NCBI GenBank assembly: GCA_025054835.1
Contig: JANWZQ010000147.1
Location: 1 to 48,489 of the forward strand
DNA length: 48,489 nt
Reading direction: 5' to 3'
Origin: Chthonomonadaceae bacterium
Lineage (GTDB): Bacteria; Armatimonadota; Chthonomonadetes; Chthonomonadales; Chthonomonadaceae
The notes beneath the pieces are model-generated. The model saw nothing but the letters and a program-made list of their open reading frames with translations. It was not told the DNA's origin and made no database searches. The position numbers and the translations under genes were made by a program. Shown here piece after piece: positions 25,005 to 33,530 of this stretch; position 1 is the stretch's first letter, and the number at the start of each line of letters is the position of its first letter.

Positions 25005-28000
25005 AGCAGAGTGTGATGCGAATGGCAGGTACAGGCCCGATGCGGCTGCTCGGACTGGTGCTGACAGCCCTGATAGCTCTGCCCAACAGGGGAGGAGCGC
25101 AACCGGCACCGGCGGGCCCCCGGTTACTGTACGGCGTGAACGTGGTGTGGGGCGACAACGGTGGTGGAGCCGGCTGGGACCGTGATGGGGGAAAGAGGGC
25201 GCGTGCCCTGGTGGACCTGATGAAATCGGCCGGGGTGACCAACACACGGGTGGGAATTGCGTGGGGCGACGTGGAGCGCGTACGCGGAAGGTACGACTGG
25301 AGTGGCACCGACCGTTTCCTGCGGTTCGTGCGATCGCAGGGGCTGGTGCTGACCTGCGTGGTGGCCGTGATCCCGGACTGGGCCGGGGATCCGGACCCGG
25401 CGGTGCGAGGGCTCTTCGCTGCCCGGGGAGTGCCACATCTGCGCGGCGTCATGGCTCCGGACCCGAAGTTCTACGCAGACTTCGGCCGCTTCGCTTACGC
25501 GCTGGGGCAGCGCTACCGGGGAGTGATCCAGCGATGGGAGTTCTGGAATGAGCCGGACGGAATGGGCATGCCGATCGTGGTGCGCAACGACGCAGGGCAA
25601 CCCGTGGATCTCCGTTACGGGGGCGATCCGGCGGTCTACACGCGCCTGCTGGCCATTTTCTCCCGCAACGTCAAGCGGGCCGATCCCTCCTGTCAGGTGG
25701 CCATTGGCGGACTGGCCACGCATCGCACGGACTTCCTTCGCGGGATCTACGCGCATGGGGGACAGAAATTTTTTGACGCCGTGGCACTGCACCCGTACAG
25801 CACATCCGGGCCGTTGAATTTCCGCTGGATCGAGGAGTGCCGGCGTGTGCTGGAGCAGAAGGGGGACGGGCACAAGAAATTCTGGCTGACCGAGTGGGGG
25901 TGGAGTACCTACCCGGACGATCCGGGGGGAGTGACGGAAGGACATCAGGCGCGTCTGGTGCGTGAGAGCCTGCAGGAGATGCGCCGGCGGCCCTACATCG
26001 AGCAGGCCTGTTACCACACGTTGAACGACTGGCGCACCGACGAGGGCGACCCGTTAAGCCTGATGAGTATGGGACTGTGCCGACGGGACCTGCGGCCGCG
26101 ACCGGCCTTCATGGCATTTCAGGAAGCTGCGCTGGGACGTTCCATGCCAGAACGCGCAGCGCGACGTGTGGCGTGGGTGGCGGATCTGCCGGCGTCGCTG
26201 GCAGTGGCGCACGTGGACGTAGGAATGGACCGGGTAGAGGGGGCCCTGTCGCGCGGGTGGCTCGGCGTATCGTTCCCGGCCCTGTCGGAACTGCAGTCCC
26301 TGCTACCCCGGATGAAGGCACTGGGCGCGCCCTTCGTGCGGCTCAACCCGTTTGCCGCACGAGAAATAATGGCGCTGTCTGCAGACGGCACACCGGAAGT
26401 CCGATGGGAGCAGGTGGATGCGCTTCTGGAGCGCGTGGCTCAGGAAGGAGGCCAGACGATCCTGGCAATGGTACCCCCGGTGGGTCTGTCGCCGGATCGG
26501 TGGAAAGATCTGGTGACGCAGGCAGTGCAGCGCTACGGCAGAGAGACCCGCTTCAGAGTGGTGCGCTGGGAGATGGCCGTGCCGCAACGCACAGCGGGCG
26601 AGACAGAGCATCTGATGCGGGTCTACGCACCCGTGTTCGCGCGCGTGGTGCGCACGCTCCTGCCAACAACACCGGTCGGGTTCCATGTGCTGGTGGGCGG
26701 GGATCCCATAGGAGCGATGTATCGCCTGGCGAGCGCATGCACCGAAGCAGGGATCACCTTCCATTCCTTTTCGTGGCGATCGGCGGGCAGCGCAGAGGAA
26801 CTGGGCCCCGTGGTGCGTCGCCTGCGAGGCGTGCTGGCGGCGTTCCCGGGGTTGCGGCACGTGTACCTGCTGCCGGAATGCACCGCCTTCGCATCGCCGG
26901 CACAGGTGATGGCGGTAACGGCCCGCATGAAAGACATCGCGCCGGCCTCAGAGCCGAACGGCGCACCGGGCTTTCTGATCGCTGCAGAAGGGTTATCAGA
27001 ACCCTCTGGAGAGCGCCTGTGGCGGGCGCTGGAGTGGATCAATCGGGTTGCGGGATCGCGCCTGCCTGTGTCGACAGACTGGAGTGGAGTGCGATGTCTG
27101 GCGGCACGTCATGCGGACGGGGCAACAGTGCTGGCATGGCGTGAAGATACAGATACGCAGGATACAGCGGTGCATCTGCGCCTGCGAGACCTGCCACTGC
27201 AGTCCCGGCATGGCCTGAGGGTGTCGCGCTACGTGCTGTCCGGTGCAGGGGCCGTGGCCGTCACCGATACGCCGGGGGGAGCCGGAGGCGGTCTGGTTCT
27301 GCCAGTGGTTTTGCGTGCCGGGGAAGCGGCGCGATTGGAGCTCGTGCCGCGGCGTTCGCCCGCCCCGTTGCAGGTGTCGCTCTCCGTGCCTCGTTTCGTC
27401 TGGTATAGCGGGGAGTCACCGGAGGTACTGGTAACGATACGCAACGTCTCCGATCGGTTGCAACCCTCCGGGATCATGCTGAGCAGTCCGGTGCCCGGTG
27501 TGGTGCCTGTGGCCCTGGCAAAGACACCGTCGGTGCTGCTGCCGCCGGGCCGCTCCCGGCTGGTGCGTTTCCGGCTGAACGCGCCCGCAGTGGCGGAAGA
27601 CACGGACGTCACGGTGAACGTGCGCGTGGGAGCCGACAGTCATGCAGCCACAGGATGGCGCGTGGCGGCGTCTCTGGCGGCGGAACTGGAAACGCCACGA
27701 CTGGACATGGAGGCGCTGGACGATCCCGTGCGTGCGCGCGTCCGGGTAACAAACCGCGGGAAGACAGGGCAGATGGTGACCGTGCGCGCCGGAGACGAAG
27801 CGCGGGTAGAGGCGTTGATCCCGGGCGGGGGGCAGCAGACGTTGCAGGTGCAGCTGAAAGCCCCGGAGCGGACGCCGGGACTGTACGCCGTACCCATCAC
27901 CCTCGAGAACGGGGGGCGAGTTCTGAGTGCGCTATCCGTTCTGGTAGGAGTGCCGGTAGCCTGCCGGTATATGCGTGCGCAGCCAGAGATCGATGCGGAC

Positions 28001-28576
28001 CTGAAGGAGTGGACCGACGCCTTCCCGATCGGTATGGGGCAGGCAGAACAGGTCCGCCTGAAGATGTGGGGAGGATTGAGGGACCTGTCGGCGATCGCCT
28101 ATACCGGGTGGGACACACGCTACCTGTACGTGGCCTGCGCAGTGGCAGACGATGTTCCCGGCACATCGTATCCCGCGATGGACCTGTGGCGTGGCGACTC
28201 TTTGCAGGTGGCTGTTTCGGCCCTGCGGCGTTCGGCAGGAGCTGGCGGTGGATACGGCCCGGGTGATCATGAGTTCGGGTTCGCCCTGATAGCGGGAGAA
28301 CCCGTCGCGGTGCGGTTTCACGGGGAGAATGGGCGCGTCGGGCCCGTGTCAGAGATACGCGTGGCAGTACGGCGCGACGGGGACCGGATGTTCTACGAGG
28401 TCGCAATCCCCTGGAAGGAGCTGGCGCCCGTCCGCCCCGAGCCCGGCACCGTGCTCGGCCTCTCTCTGCTGGTGAATGATGACGATGGGCACGGGCGGGG
28501 CTACATCGAGTGGGGGGGCGGCATCGGGGACGTAAAGCGCCCCGAGCAGTTTCCGCCCCTGCGGCTGGTGCGGTAA
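25001..28576 (+). CDS. Large secreted tandem-barrel glycosidase-like protein with NEW3-type and CBM9-like domains
   Basis: A 1191-residue protein with a signal peptide (LLGLVLTALIALPNRGGAQ). Residues about 40-390 form a GH5/GH39-like TIM barrel: RWEFWNEPDG carries acid/base Glu184 and FWLTEWGWST carries nucleophile Glu298. Residues about 395-700 repeat the same layout, but the acid/base site reads VVRWEMAVPQ, with no Asn-Glu, while Glu626 in VYLLPECTAF lines up with Glu298. About 780-970 are beta-sandwich repeats like the NEW3 domain of alpha-galactosidases. The last 200 residues (EIDADLKEWTDAFPIGMG, WDTRYLYVACAVADD, FYEVAIPWKELAP) match CBM9/DOMON-like sugar-binding domains. Substrate unknown. 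Overlaps the kinase gene by four bases. Confidence 0.85.
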   Translation: MKQSVMRMAGTGPMRLLGLVLTALIALPNRGGAQPAPAGPRLLYGVNVVWGDNGGGAGWDRDGGKRARALVDLMKSAGVTNTRVGIAWGDVERVRGRYDWSGTDRFLRFVRSQGLVLTCVVAVIPDWAGDPDPAVRGLFAARGVPHLRGVMAPDPKFYADFGRFAYALGQRYRGVIQRWEFWNEPDGMGMPIVVRNDAGQPVDLRYGGDPAVYTRLLAIFSRNVKRADPSCQVAIGGLATHRTDFLRGIYAHGGQKFFDAVALHPYSTSGPLNFRWIEECRRVLEQKGDGHKKFWLTEWGWSTYPDDPGGVTEGHQARLVRESLQEMRRRPYIEQACYHTLNDWRTDEGDPLSLMSMGLCRRDLRPRPAFMAFQEAALGRSMPERAARRVAWVADLPASLAVAHVDVGMDRVEGALSRGWLGVSFPALSELQSLLPRMKALGAPFVRLNPFAAREIMALSADGTPEVRWEQVDALLERVAQEGGQTILAMVPPVGLSPDRWKDLVTQAVQRYGRETRFRVVRWEMAVPQRTAGETEHLMRVYAPVFARVVRTLLPTTPVGFHVLVGGDPIGAMYRLASACTEAGITFHSFSWRSAGSAEELGPVVRRLRGVLAAFPGLRHVYLLPECTAFASPAQVMAVTARMKDIAPASEPNGAPGFLIAAEGLSEPSGERLWRALEWINRVAGSRLPVSTDWSGVRCLAARHADGATVLAWREDTDTQDTAVHLRLRDLPLQSRHGLRVSRYVLSGAGAVAVTDTPGGAGGGLVLPVVLRAGEAARLELVPRRSPAPLQVSLSVPRFVWYSGESPEVLVTIRNVSDRLQPSGIMLSSPVPGVVPVALAKTPSVLLPPGRSRLVRFRLNAPAVAEDTDVTVNVRVGADSHAATGWRVAASLAAELETPRLDMEALDDPVRARVRVTNRGKTGQMVTVRAGDEARVEALIPGGGQQTLQVQLKAPERTPGLYAVPITLENGGRVLSALSVLVGVPVACRYMRAQPEIDADLKEWTDAFPIGMGQAEQVRLKMWGGLRDLSAIAYTGWDTRYLYVACAVADDVPGTSYPAMDLWRGDSLQVAVSALRRSAGAGGGYGPGDHEFGFALIAGEPVAVRFHGENGRVGPVSEIRVAVRRDGDRMFYEVAIPWKELAPVRPEPGTVLGLSLLVNDDDGHGRGYIEWGGGIGDVKRPEQFPPLRLVR

Positions 28577-28586
28577 GGAGAGTGTC

Positions 28587-29588
28587 ATGCGGTTCCTGTA
28601 CCTGCCAGTGGTATCCGTGACCTGCGTGCTCTTCATGATCACCGGCTCATCAGGTGCCCTGTTAGCGCTGGAGAAACCGGTCCCGCTACGGCCCCTGCAG
28701 GGCGTGCGGCGCGTGCTGTTTCTGGGCGACAGCATCACGTATGCGGGTGGCTATGTGGAATGGATCGATGCCTGCCTGTTCCGGTACGCGCCAGAGCAAC
28801 GCTATGAGCTGATCAATCTGGGCCTGCCCAGCGAGACGGTCTCGGGACTGTCGGAGCCGGGGCATGCCGGAGGCGCCTTCCCCCGGCCAGATCTGCATGA
28901 GCGCCTGGAACGTGCATTGACGCGTCTGCATCCCGACATGGTGGTGGCCTGCTACGGAATGAACGACGGGATTTATCATCCGTGGGACGCAGGTCGGTTC
29001 GCGAGGTACCGTGCGGGGATGCAACGTCTGCAGGAGACCGTGCGCCGGGCCGGAGCAACGCTCTGGGTTGTGACGCCACCGCCTTTTGACGCGCATCCCG
29101 TTCGAGCACGGGCGTTGCCCGCCGGCCAGTCAGGTTACTCCAGCGATAGACCATTCGAAGGATACGATGCTGTGCTGGCGCGCTACGCCGCATGGTTGCG
29201 AGGCAAGCGGCGCGCAGGGTGGAAAGTGATCGACGTGCACGCGTCGTTGCGCGCTGTCCTGACCGCCAGACGGCAGCAGGACCCGGACTTCGTTCTGGCC
29301 GGCGACGGTGTGCATCTGGAGGCATACGGGCACCGTCTGGTAGCTCGGGAGATCCTGCGGGCATGGGGTGCATCCTCGATGGCTCTCTTGGAACTGGAAA
29401 GAGCTACGCTGCTGCCGGCAGACGGTATGGCGCTGGTGCGGGAGCGCCAGCAGATCCTGCGCGACGCGTACCTGAGCGCTGTGGGGCACCGGCGCCCGGG
29501 ATTGCCAGCGGGTATGCCTGTTGCAGAGGCCGAGGCGAAAGCACGACAGCTGGAGGAGCGCATCCGGGAAATGGTACGCACGCGTTGA
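28587..29588 (+). CDS. Secreted SGNH/GDSL-type hydrolase
   Basis: A 333-residue protein with a hydrophobic N terminus (VVSVTCVLFMITGSSGALLA) predicted to be exported. SGNH blocks are complete: FLGDSIT (catalytic Ser49), GLPSET (Gly), CYGMND (Asn), and GDGVHL (Asp and His). The family includes carbohydrate esterases that remove acetyl groups from xylan and other glycans, as well as lipases. It starts ten bases after the tandem-barrel gene, so deacetylation of the same polymer is a reasonable inference. The C-terminal 70 residues (EAEAKARQLEERIREMVRT) are a charged helix. Confidence 0.87.
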   Translation: MRFLYLPVVSVTCVLFMITGSSGALLALEKPVPLRPLQGVRRVLFLGDSITYAGGYVEWIDACLFRYAPEQRYELINLGLPSETVSGLSEPGHAGGAFPRPDLHERLERALTRLHPDMVVACYGMNDGIYHPWDAGRFARYRAGMQRLQETVRRAGATLWVVTPPPFDAHPVRARALPAGQSGYSSDRPFEGYDAVLARYAAWLRGKRRAGWKVIDVHASLRAVLTARRQQDPDFVLAGDGVHLEAYGHRLVAREILRAWGASSMALLELERATLLPADGMALVRERQQILRDAYLSAVGHRRPGLPAGMPVAEAEAKARQLEERIREMVRTR

Positions 29589-29614
29589 GCGGGTGACGCG
29601 CCTGGAAGTAACGC

Positions 29615-29642
29615 AGGGCGTGAGGAAGCCCCCCCACGCCCT
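29615..29642. terminator. Hairpin between the SGNH hydrolase and second prepilin genes
   Basis: An 8-base perfect stem (AGGGCGTG with CACGCCCT) around a 12-base loop lies between two convergent genes. Neither side has a long T run, so its strength as an intrinsic terminator is uncertain. Confidence 0.55.
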
Positions 29643-29674
29643 CTACGCATTTCAACCCTGTGGAGCAGTGGAGA

Positions 29675-30460
29675 TCACTGGCCCGGAGGATAAACGGGAC
29701 GCCACGGGCTGAGAGCGCTTCCGCTGGAGCTGTAGTAGACGGGTCGCCCCTGCCCGTTGTAGCGGGAAGAGTCGGTGGGCACGCGGGCGTCGCGCATCCA
29801 CTTGACATGGCCATCCACGTAGGCCAGATTCATTCCGTTAGTGTGCTTCATGAAGATCTCATCGTCCTCCAGATCCACATCGTTGGAGTCGACATCGGTA
29901 TCAAAGGTGCTCTCCATGAACAGGTACTCTTCCGCAGGGCGTCCCCATGCGGCAAGGCTGATGAAGCCAAGGCCGGTCTCACCGATGACAGAGTCGTTGA
30001 TGCAGTAACTGTTGTGCCAGGCCCACCGGCCATCAGGACGCCGTGTTAGATTGAACAGGGTGGCCAGATCCCACCCGTGAAAGATACGCGCCTGCTGAAC
30101 AACACTGTCACTCACCAGCTGCAGGTTGATGTTGCTGGGACAGGAGTAGATATTGCCCCGGGCATCCGCCCAGTTTCTGGGTGCGCCTTTGATGTAGGGC
30201 ACAAGGACGAACATCCAGAGATCATCCATGAGCTGGGGGCGAGATGGGTCCGGATCCTGCGAGGGGAATGTCTCGTCATAGTCCTGAACATACATCATCA
30301 TGCCGAGAGTGAACTGCTTCATGTTGGAAATGCAGGTTGCCTGACGCGCCTTCTCCCGGGCCTGTGCGAATACCGGGAACAGAATGGCTGCCAGGATCGC
30401 AATGATGGCGATGACCACCAGTAATTCGATCAGGGTGAAACCTCTCGATTTGCAGTGCAT
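29675..30460 (-). CDS. Prepilin-like (type II secretion pseudopilin / DUF1559-type) protein, second copy
   Basis: A 261-residue protein starting at ATG 30460, with AGGAG at 30468-30472 seven bases upstream. The leader is very short (MHCKSRG) before the pilin helix [14 protein letters not shown], with Glu at +5. The following [11 protein letters not shown] block and C-terminal [13 protein letters not shown] (H-X9-DG) are shared with the copy at 5247. Over the first 60 residues the two are nearly identical, and they diverge strongly afterwards, as expected if the globular head has been specialised. No pilus machinery is nearby. A terminator-like hairpin lies past its stop. Confidence 0.92.
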   Translation of the reverse strand: MHCKSRGFTLIELLVVIAIIAILAAILFPVFAQAREKARQATCISNMKQFTLGMMMYVQDYDETFPSQDPDPSRPQLMDDLWMFVLVPYIKGAPRNWADARGNIYSCPSNINLQLVSDSVVQQARIFHGWDLATLFNLTRRPDGRWAWHNSYCINDSVIGETGLGFISLAAWGRPAEEYLFMESTFDTDVDSNDVDLEDDEIFMKHTNGMNLAYVDGHVKWMRDARVPTDSSRYNGQGRPVYYSSSGSALSPWRPVYPPGQ

Positions 30461-30655
30461 ACATGCTCTCCTTTGCGTTTTCTAGAAGTAGATCCACGTT
30501 GTGGTGACTCGACAGGGAGGACGACTGCGGCATGGCAGGATGTCTGAACGCATAATGTGTACCTCTTGTCTTTTAAGAGAGTATTAAGATCCGGGATCGG
30601 GACGATTTCTGGTTGAAAGAACAGGTGCAGGCAGCCAGACAGACACCGTGGAGGA

Positions 30656-31729
30656 TCAGGAACGATAGGCGCGGCGGTGAATGGTCTCCCACGTTTCTTC
30701 CGGGATGGAGAGGAACAGATCAACCAGTTCCGGATCAAACTGCGTGCCCCGACAACGACGGATCTCTTCCCGGGCGACAGCAAAAGGCTGTGCAGGACGA
30801 TAGGGCCGGCCAGCCGTGATGGCGTCCAGGGCGTCCGCAATGGCGAACAGGCGGGCACCGGGCGGGATCTGCGCCCCGCGCAGGCCATCTGGATAGCCGG
30901 TGCCATCCCACCGCTCATGGTGATGCCGGACAATCAGCGCAGCCTGCTGCAGAGCGGGGATCGGGGCACACATCTGATAGCCAGTGAGAGCATGCCTGCG
31001 CATCTCATCCCACTCTTCTGCAGTGAGTGGCCCGGGCTTGTACAGAATATGGTCGGGGATCGCGATCTTTCCGATGTCATGCAGGAGAGCGCCTCGTTCG
31101 ATGTGAGTGCGCTGGTCGGTCGGAAGAGCGAGCCGGTCGGCGAGCGCCATGGTGTATGCGGTGACACACTCGGAGTGCCCGGGCGCCTCGATATCACGGG
31201 CGTTGATGGCCGTGAGGAGGGTATCCAGCACGGCCTCCAGAGTGATCGGGGAGGTCGCCTTCTGTGGACGCACACACGTGTGCTGCACATTGTGCCGGGT
31301 GATGTTCCGCTCGAGGATTATGGGTAGGTTGTGCGGGTCAGTCGTCGCCGACAGGAAGTCGCTGGCCCCGGCGTAGATTGCCTGCCGGGCCAGATCCACG
31401 CTGGCCTGCTCCGCAATCAGAATGACGGGCAGATCCGGGTGGAGCTGAAGGGCCTGCGCCATCAGCTGGAAACCGTCCCCATCGCTCTGCTGGACATCGC
31501 AGAGCAGAATATCACAGTGGTCCCGGGCAAGCAGAGCACAGGTCTCGCGGGCAGTGGCCGTGCACCAGACCTCATACCCGGCGGCCAGCAACACCGACCG
31601 GAACGCTTGCTGGCGCGGGGAGGGCTGCATGGCCAGCAGAACGCGCACCGTGGAACAGTCTGCAACAGGGCCGGGAGACCCGATCTCCGCCGGGTTGCTA
31701 CGGGATGCCGGTCCCATTATGACGTGCAT
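30656..31729 (-). CDS. HD-GYP phosphodiesterase with degenerate receiver domain
   Basis: A 357-residue protein. Residues about 28-145 have a receiver fold with the acceptor-position Asp78 (LLCDVQQSDGDG), but the acidic pair normally at the end of strand 1 is replaced (VLLAMQPSPR), and the Thr/Ser and Lys switch sites are not seen, so phosphorylation is doubtful. Residues about 175-350 are a complete HD-GYP domain: LLHDIGKIAIPDHIL, RRHALTGYQ, HHHERWDGTGYP and AIADALDAITAGRPYR, with all metal and substrate residues. It would hydrolyse c-di-GMP. AGGAGG at 31730-31735 touches ATG 31729 but is 12 bases from Met5 (31717), so the true start may be 31717. The gene overlaps the GGDEF-like gene upstream by 32 bases. 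Confidence 0.88.
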   Translation of the reverse strand: MHVIMGPASRSNPAEIGSPGPVADCSTVRVLLAMQPSPRQQAFRSVLLAAGYEVWCTATARETCALLARDHCDILLCDVQQSDGDGFQLMAQALQLHPDLPVILIAEQASVDLARQAIYAGASDFLSATTDPHNLPIILERNITRHNVQHTCVRPQKATSPITLEAVLDTLLTAINARDIEAPGHSECVTAYTMALADRLALPTDQRTHIERGALLHDIGKIAIPDHILYKPGPLTAEEWDEMRRHALTGYQMCAPIPALQQAALIVRHHHERWDGTGYPDGLRGAQIPPGARLFAIADALDAITAGRPYRPAQPFAVAREEIRRCRGTQFDPELVDLFLSIPEETWETIHRRAYRS

Positions 31730-32300
31730 CCTCCTGCGCGTGCTGCTGCAAAACCGAGTAGAGCGCAGTGCTGTTGCCCCTGCGCTGTGCCCGGCGTAGC
31801 GTGGCGATAGCCCGGGCGATCAGATCCCGGGCGTCCTGAATGTCGATGGTCAGGCCTGCCAGCCCAAAGCTGAGGGTCAGCCACGCCTGATCCGCCTCAC
31901 GCGCATAGGCGATCATGGCGTTTCGGAGGCGTTCGGCAAGGGCGCGTGCCTGCGACTCGTTCATAAGCGGGCAGGCCAGCAAGAAGACTGGCAGACCGCA
32001 GGCATCGGTGGCGTCGGTCTGACCGATCACATCATAGGTGCGCGTCTCCTGCTGAACACACCGGACTACCGCACGCCCGACCAGACCCATGTCCTCCCGA
32101 CGGAATGTCGTCAGCATGGGGTTTTCGTCGATGGCGAAAGCAATCAGGGTCAACGGATTATTGGTGCGAGTAACCAGTTCCATCATGGATTGAACGTAGG
32201 CCCGCAGGGCTTCTTCGGTGACTGCCTGCGTGTGCGGGTCCGACGGCAGCAGACTATCCAGGCGCACGATCCCTATCTCCTGTCCTCCTGTGTCTTTCAT
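31698..32300 (-). CDS. Degenerate GGDEF-domain protein, probably not a cyclase
   Basis: A 200-residue protein whose fold pattern follows diguanylate cyclases: LTLIAFAIDENPML in place of the metal-binding strand, a helix with VVRCVQQETRTYDVIG, a strand FLLACPLMNESQARALAERL, then LTLSFGLAGLTID and the final helix AIATLRRAQRRGNS. The GGDEF signature position instead reads about ACGLPVFL, so the loop that binds GTP is lost. A ribosome site is not obvious before ATG 32300. It lies 75 bases after pyrD and overlaps the HD-GYP gene, so the two are probably made together. It may bind a nucleotide or act as a partner domain for the HD-GYP protein. No sensor or membrane part is present. Confidence 0.7.
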   Translation of the reverse strand: MKDTGGQEIGIVRLDSLLPSDPHTQAVTEEALRAYVQSMMELVTRTNNPLTLIAFAIDENPMLTTFRREDMGLVGRAVVRCVQQETRTYDVIGQTDATDACGLPVFLLACPLMNESQARALAERLRNAMIAYAREADQAWLTLSFGLAGLTIDIQDARDLIARAIATLRRAQRRGNSTALYSVLQQHAQEDARHNGTGIP

Positions 32301-32375
32301 ACCGGGTTGCGCGTTACGGTGAGGAAAGCATACGCAGAAGCATTATCGGCGTACTCTGCGCCGCTCTCTATCTCA

Positions 32376-33464
32376 TTACGCGTGGACGCCAATGATTTCC
32401 GAGAGATGCTGCACCCCGTCGCGGTCCATGAGGCGGAGCAGGCCCTGATTGATGTGCCGGGGGAGGCAGGGGCCTTCGTAGACGAGCGCAGTGTAAAGCT
32501 GTACCAGCGAGGCCCCTGCCTGCAGGCGGGCGTAGGCATCCTCGGGTGTGGAAATGCCGCCCACGCCAATGATGGGCAGCTGCCCACGGGTGAGGCGATA
32601 CAGAAGGCGAACCACCGCAGTGGCTCGATCTCGAAGAGGCCGGCCGCTGAGACCGCCCGTGCGTGGAACGCCCACCAGCGCCTCCGGACGTTCCAGCGTG
32701 GTGTTGGTGGCGATGATACCGGCGATCTGACGCTGTACCGCAACCTCGGCCACGTCCTGCACGTCCGGCTCCGTCATGTCCGGGGAGATCTTGACGAAGA
32801 TCGGCACAGGGCGGGAACCATGGCGATTGGCAAGCGCGTTCGCCTCGGCGCACAGCATCTCCAGCAGGACATCCAGACGTTCTCGCTCCTGCCACTGACG
32901 CAGACCCGGCGTGTTGGGAGAAGAGACGTTGAGAACGACAAAATCCGCGAAACGGGCCAGACGTCGGAACCCTGTGCGATAGTCCTCCAGCGTCTCATCG
33001 TAGCCTGTGACCTGCCGGTTCTTCCCGAGGTTGATGCCGAGTGGCACCGGTAACGGACGTTTCTGACGGCGAAGCCACGCGAGGCGTCGGGCGACCGCTT
33101 CGGATCCCTCACTGTTGAAGCCGAGGCAGTTGATCAGTGCGCCGTGTTCCGGCACGCGGAAGAGCCGGGGCCTTGGATTGCCGGACTGAGGGCGTACGGT
33201 CACAGTGCCAATCTCAACGAAGCCGAACCCGAAGTAGGGCCAGACGGCAATGGCCTTGCCGTTCTTGTCGCAGCCCGCTGCCAGCCCGACGGGGTTCGGG
33301 AACTGCAACCCGGCTACCTGCAGGCTCAGACGCGGAGAGGAGAACGGGCGGACCGTGCGCAGAGCAATGCCATGGATCCGGGCAAGCAGCTCCAGCGTGC
33401 GCTCGTGCGCGGTCTCAGGATCCTGCAGGAACAGCAGAGGGCGCAGGATGCGGCGATAGAACAT
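32376..33464 (-). CDS. pyrD: Dihydroorotate dehydrogenase (quinone, class 2)
   Basis: A 362-residue FMN enzyme of pyrimidine synthesis that oxidises dihydroorotate with quinone at the inner membrane. Start ATG 33464 gives the usual class 2 opening MFYRRILRPLLFLQDPETAH; AGAGAG lies seven bases upstream. The N-terminal helices that reach the membrane are followed by NPVGLAAGCDKNG, the INCLGFNSEGS loop, the NVSSPNTPGL segment whose Ser is the class 2 catalytic base, KISPDM, and the FMN-phosphate binding GVGGISTPEDAYARLQAGAS. It sits between the prolyl oligopeptidase and GGDEF-like genes on one strand, with gaps of 66 and 75 bases. Confidence 0.96.
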   Translation of the reverse strand: MFYRRILRPLLFLQDPETAHERTLELLARIHGIALRTVRPFSSPRLSLQVAGLQFPNPVGLAAGCDKNGKAIAVWPYFGFGFVEIGTVTVRPQSGNPRPRLFRVPEHGALINCLGFNSEGSEAVARRLAWLRRQKRPLPVPLGINLGKNRQVTGYDETLEDYRTGFRRLARFADFVVLNVSSPNTPGLRQWQERERLDVLLEMLCAEANALANRHGSRPVPIFVKISPDMTEPDVQDVAEVAVQRQIAGIIATNTTLERPEALVGVPRTGGLSGRPLRDRATAVVRLLYRLTRGQLPIIGVGGISTPEDAYARLQAGASLVQLYTALVYEGPCLPRHINQGLLRLMDRDGVQHLSEIIGVHA

Positions 33465-33530
33465 GATGGTGCTCTCTGAAGCCAGGGACACTACCGGGCA
33501 TCCCCGACGCGTTCCATGGGTGCTGGCGCC

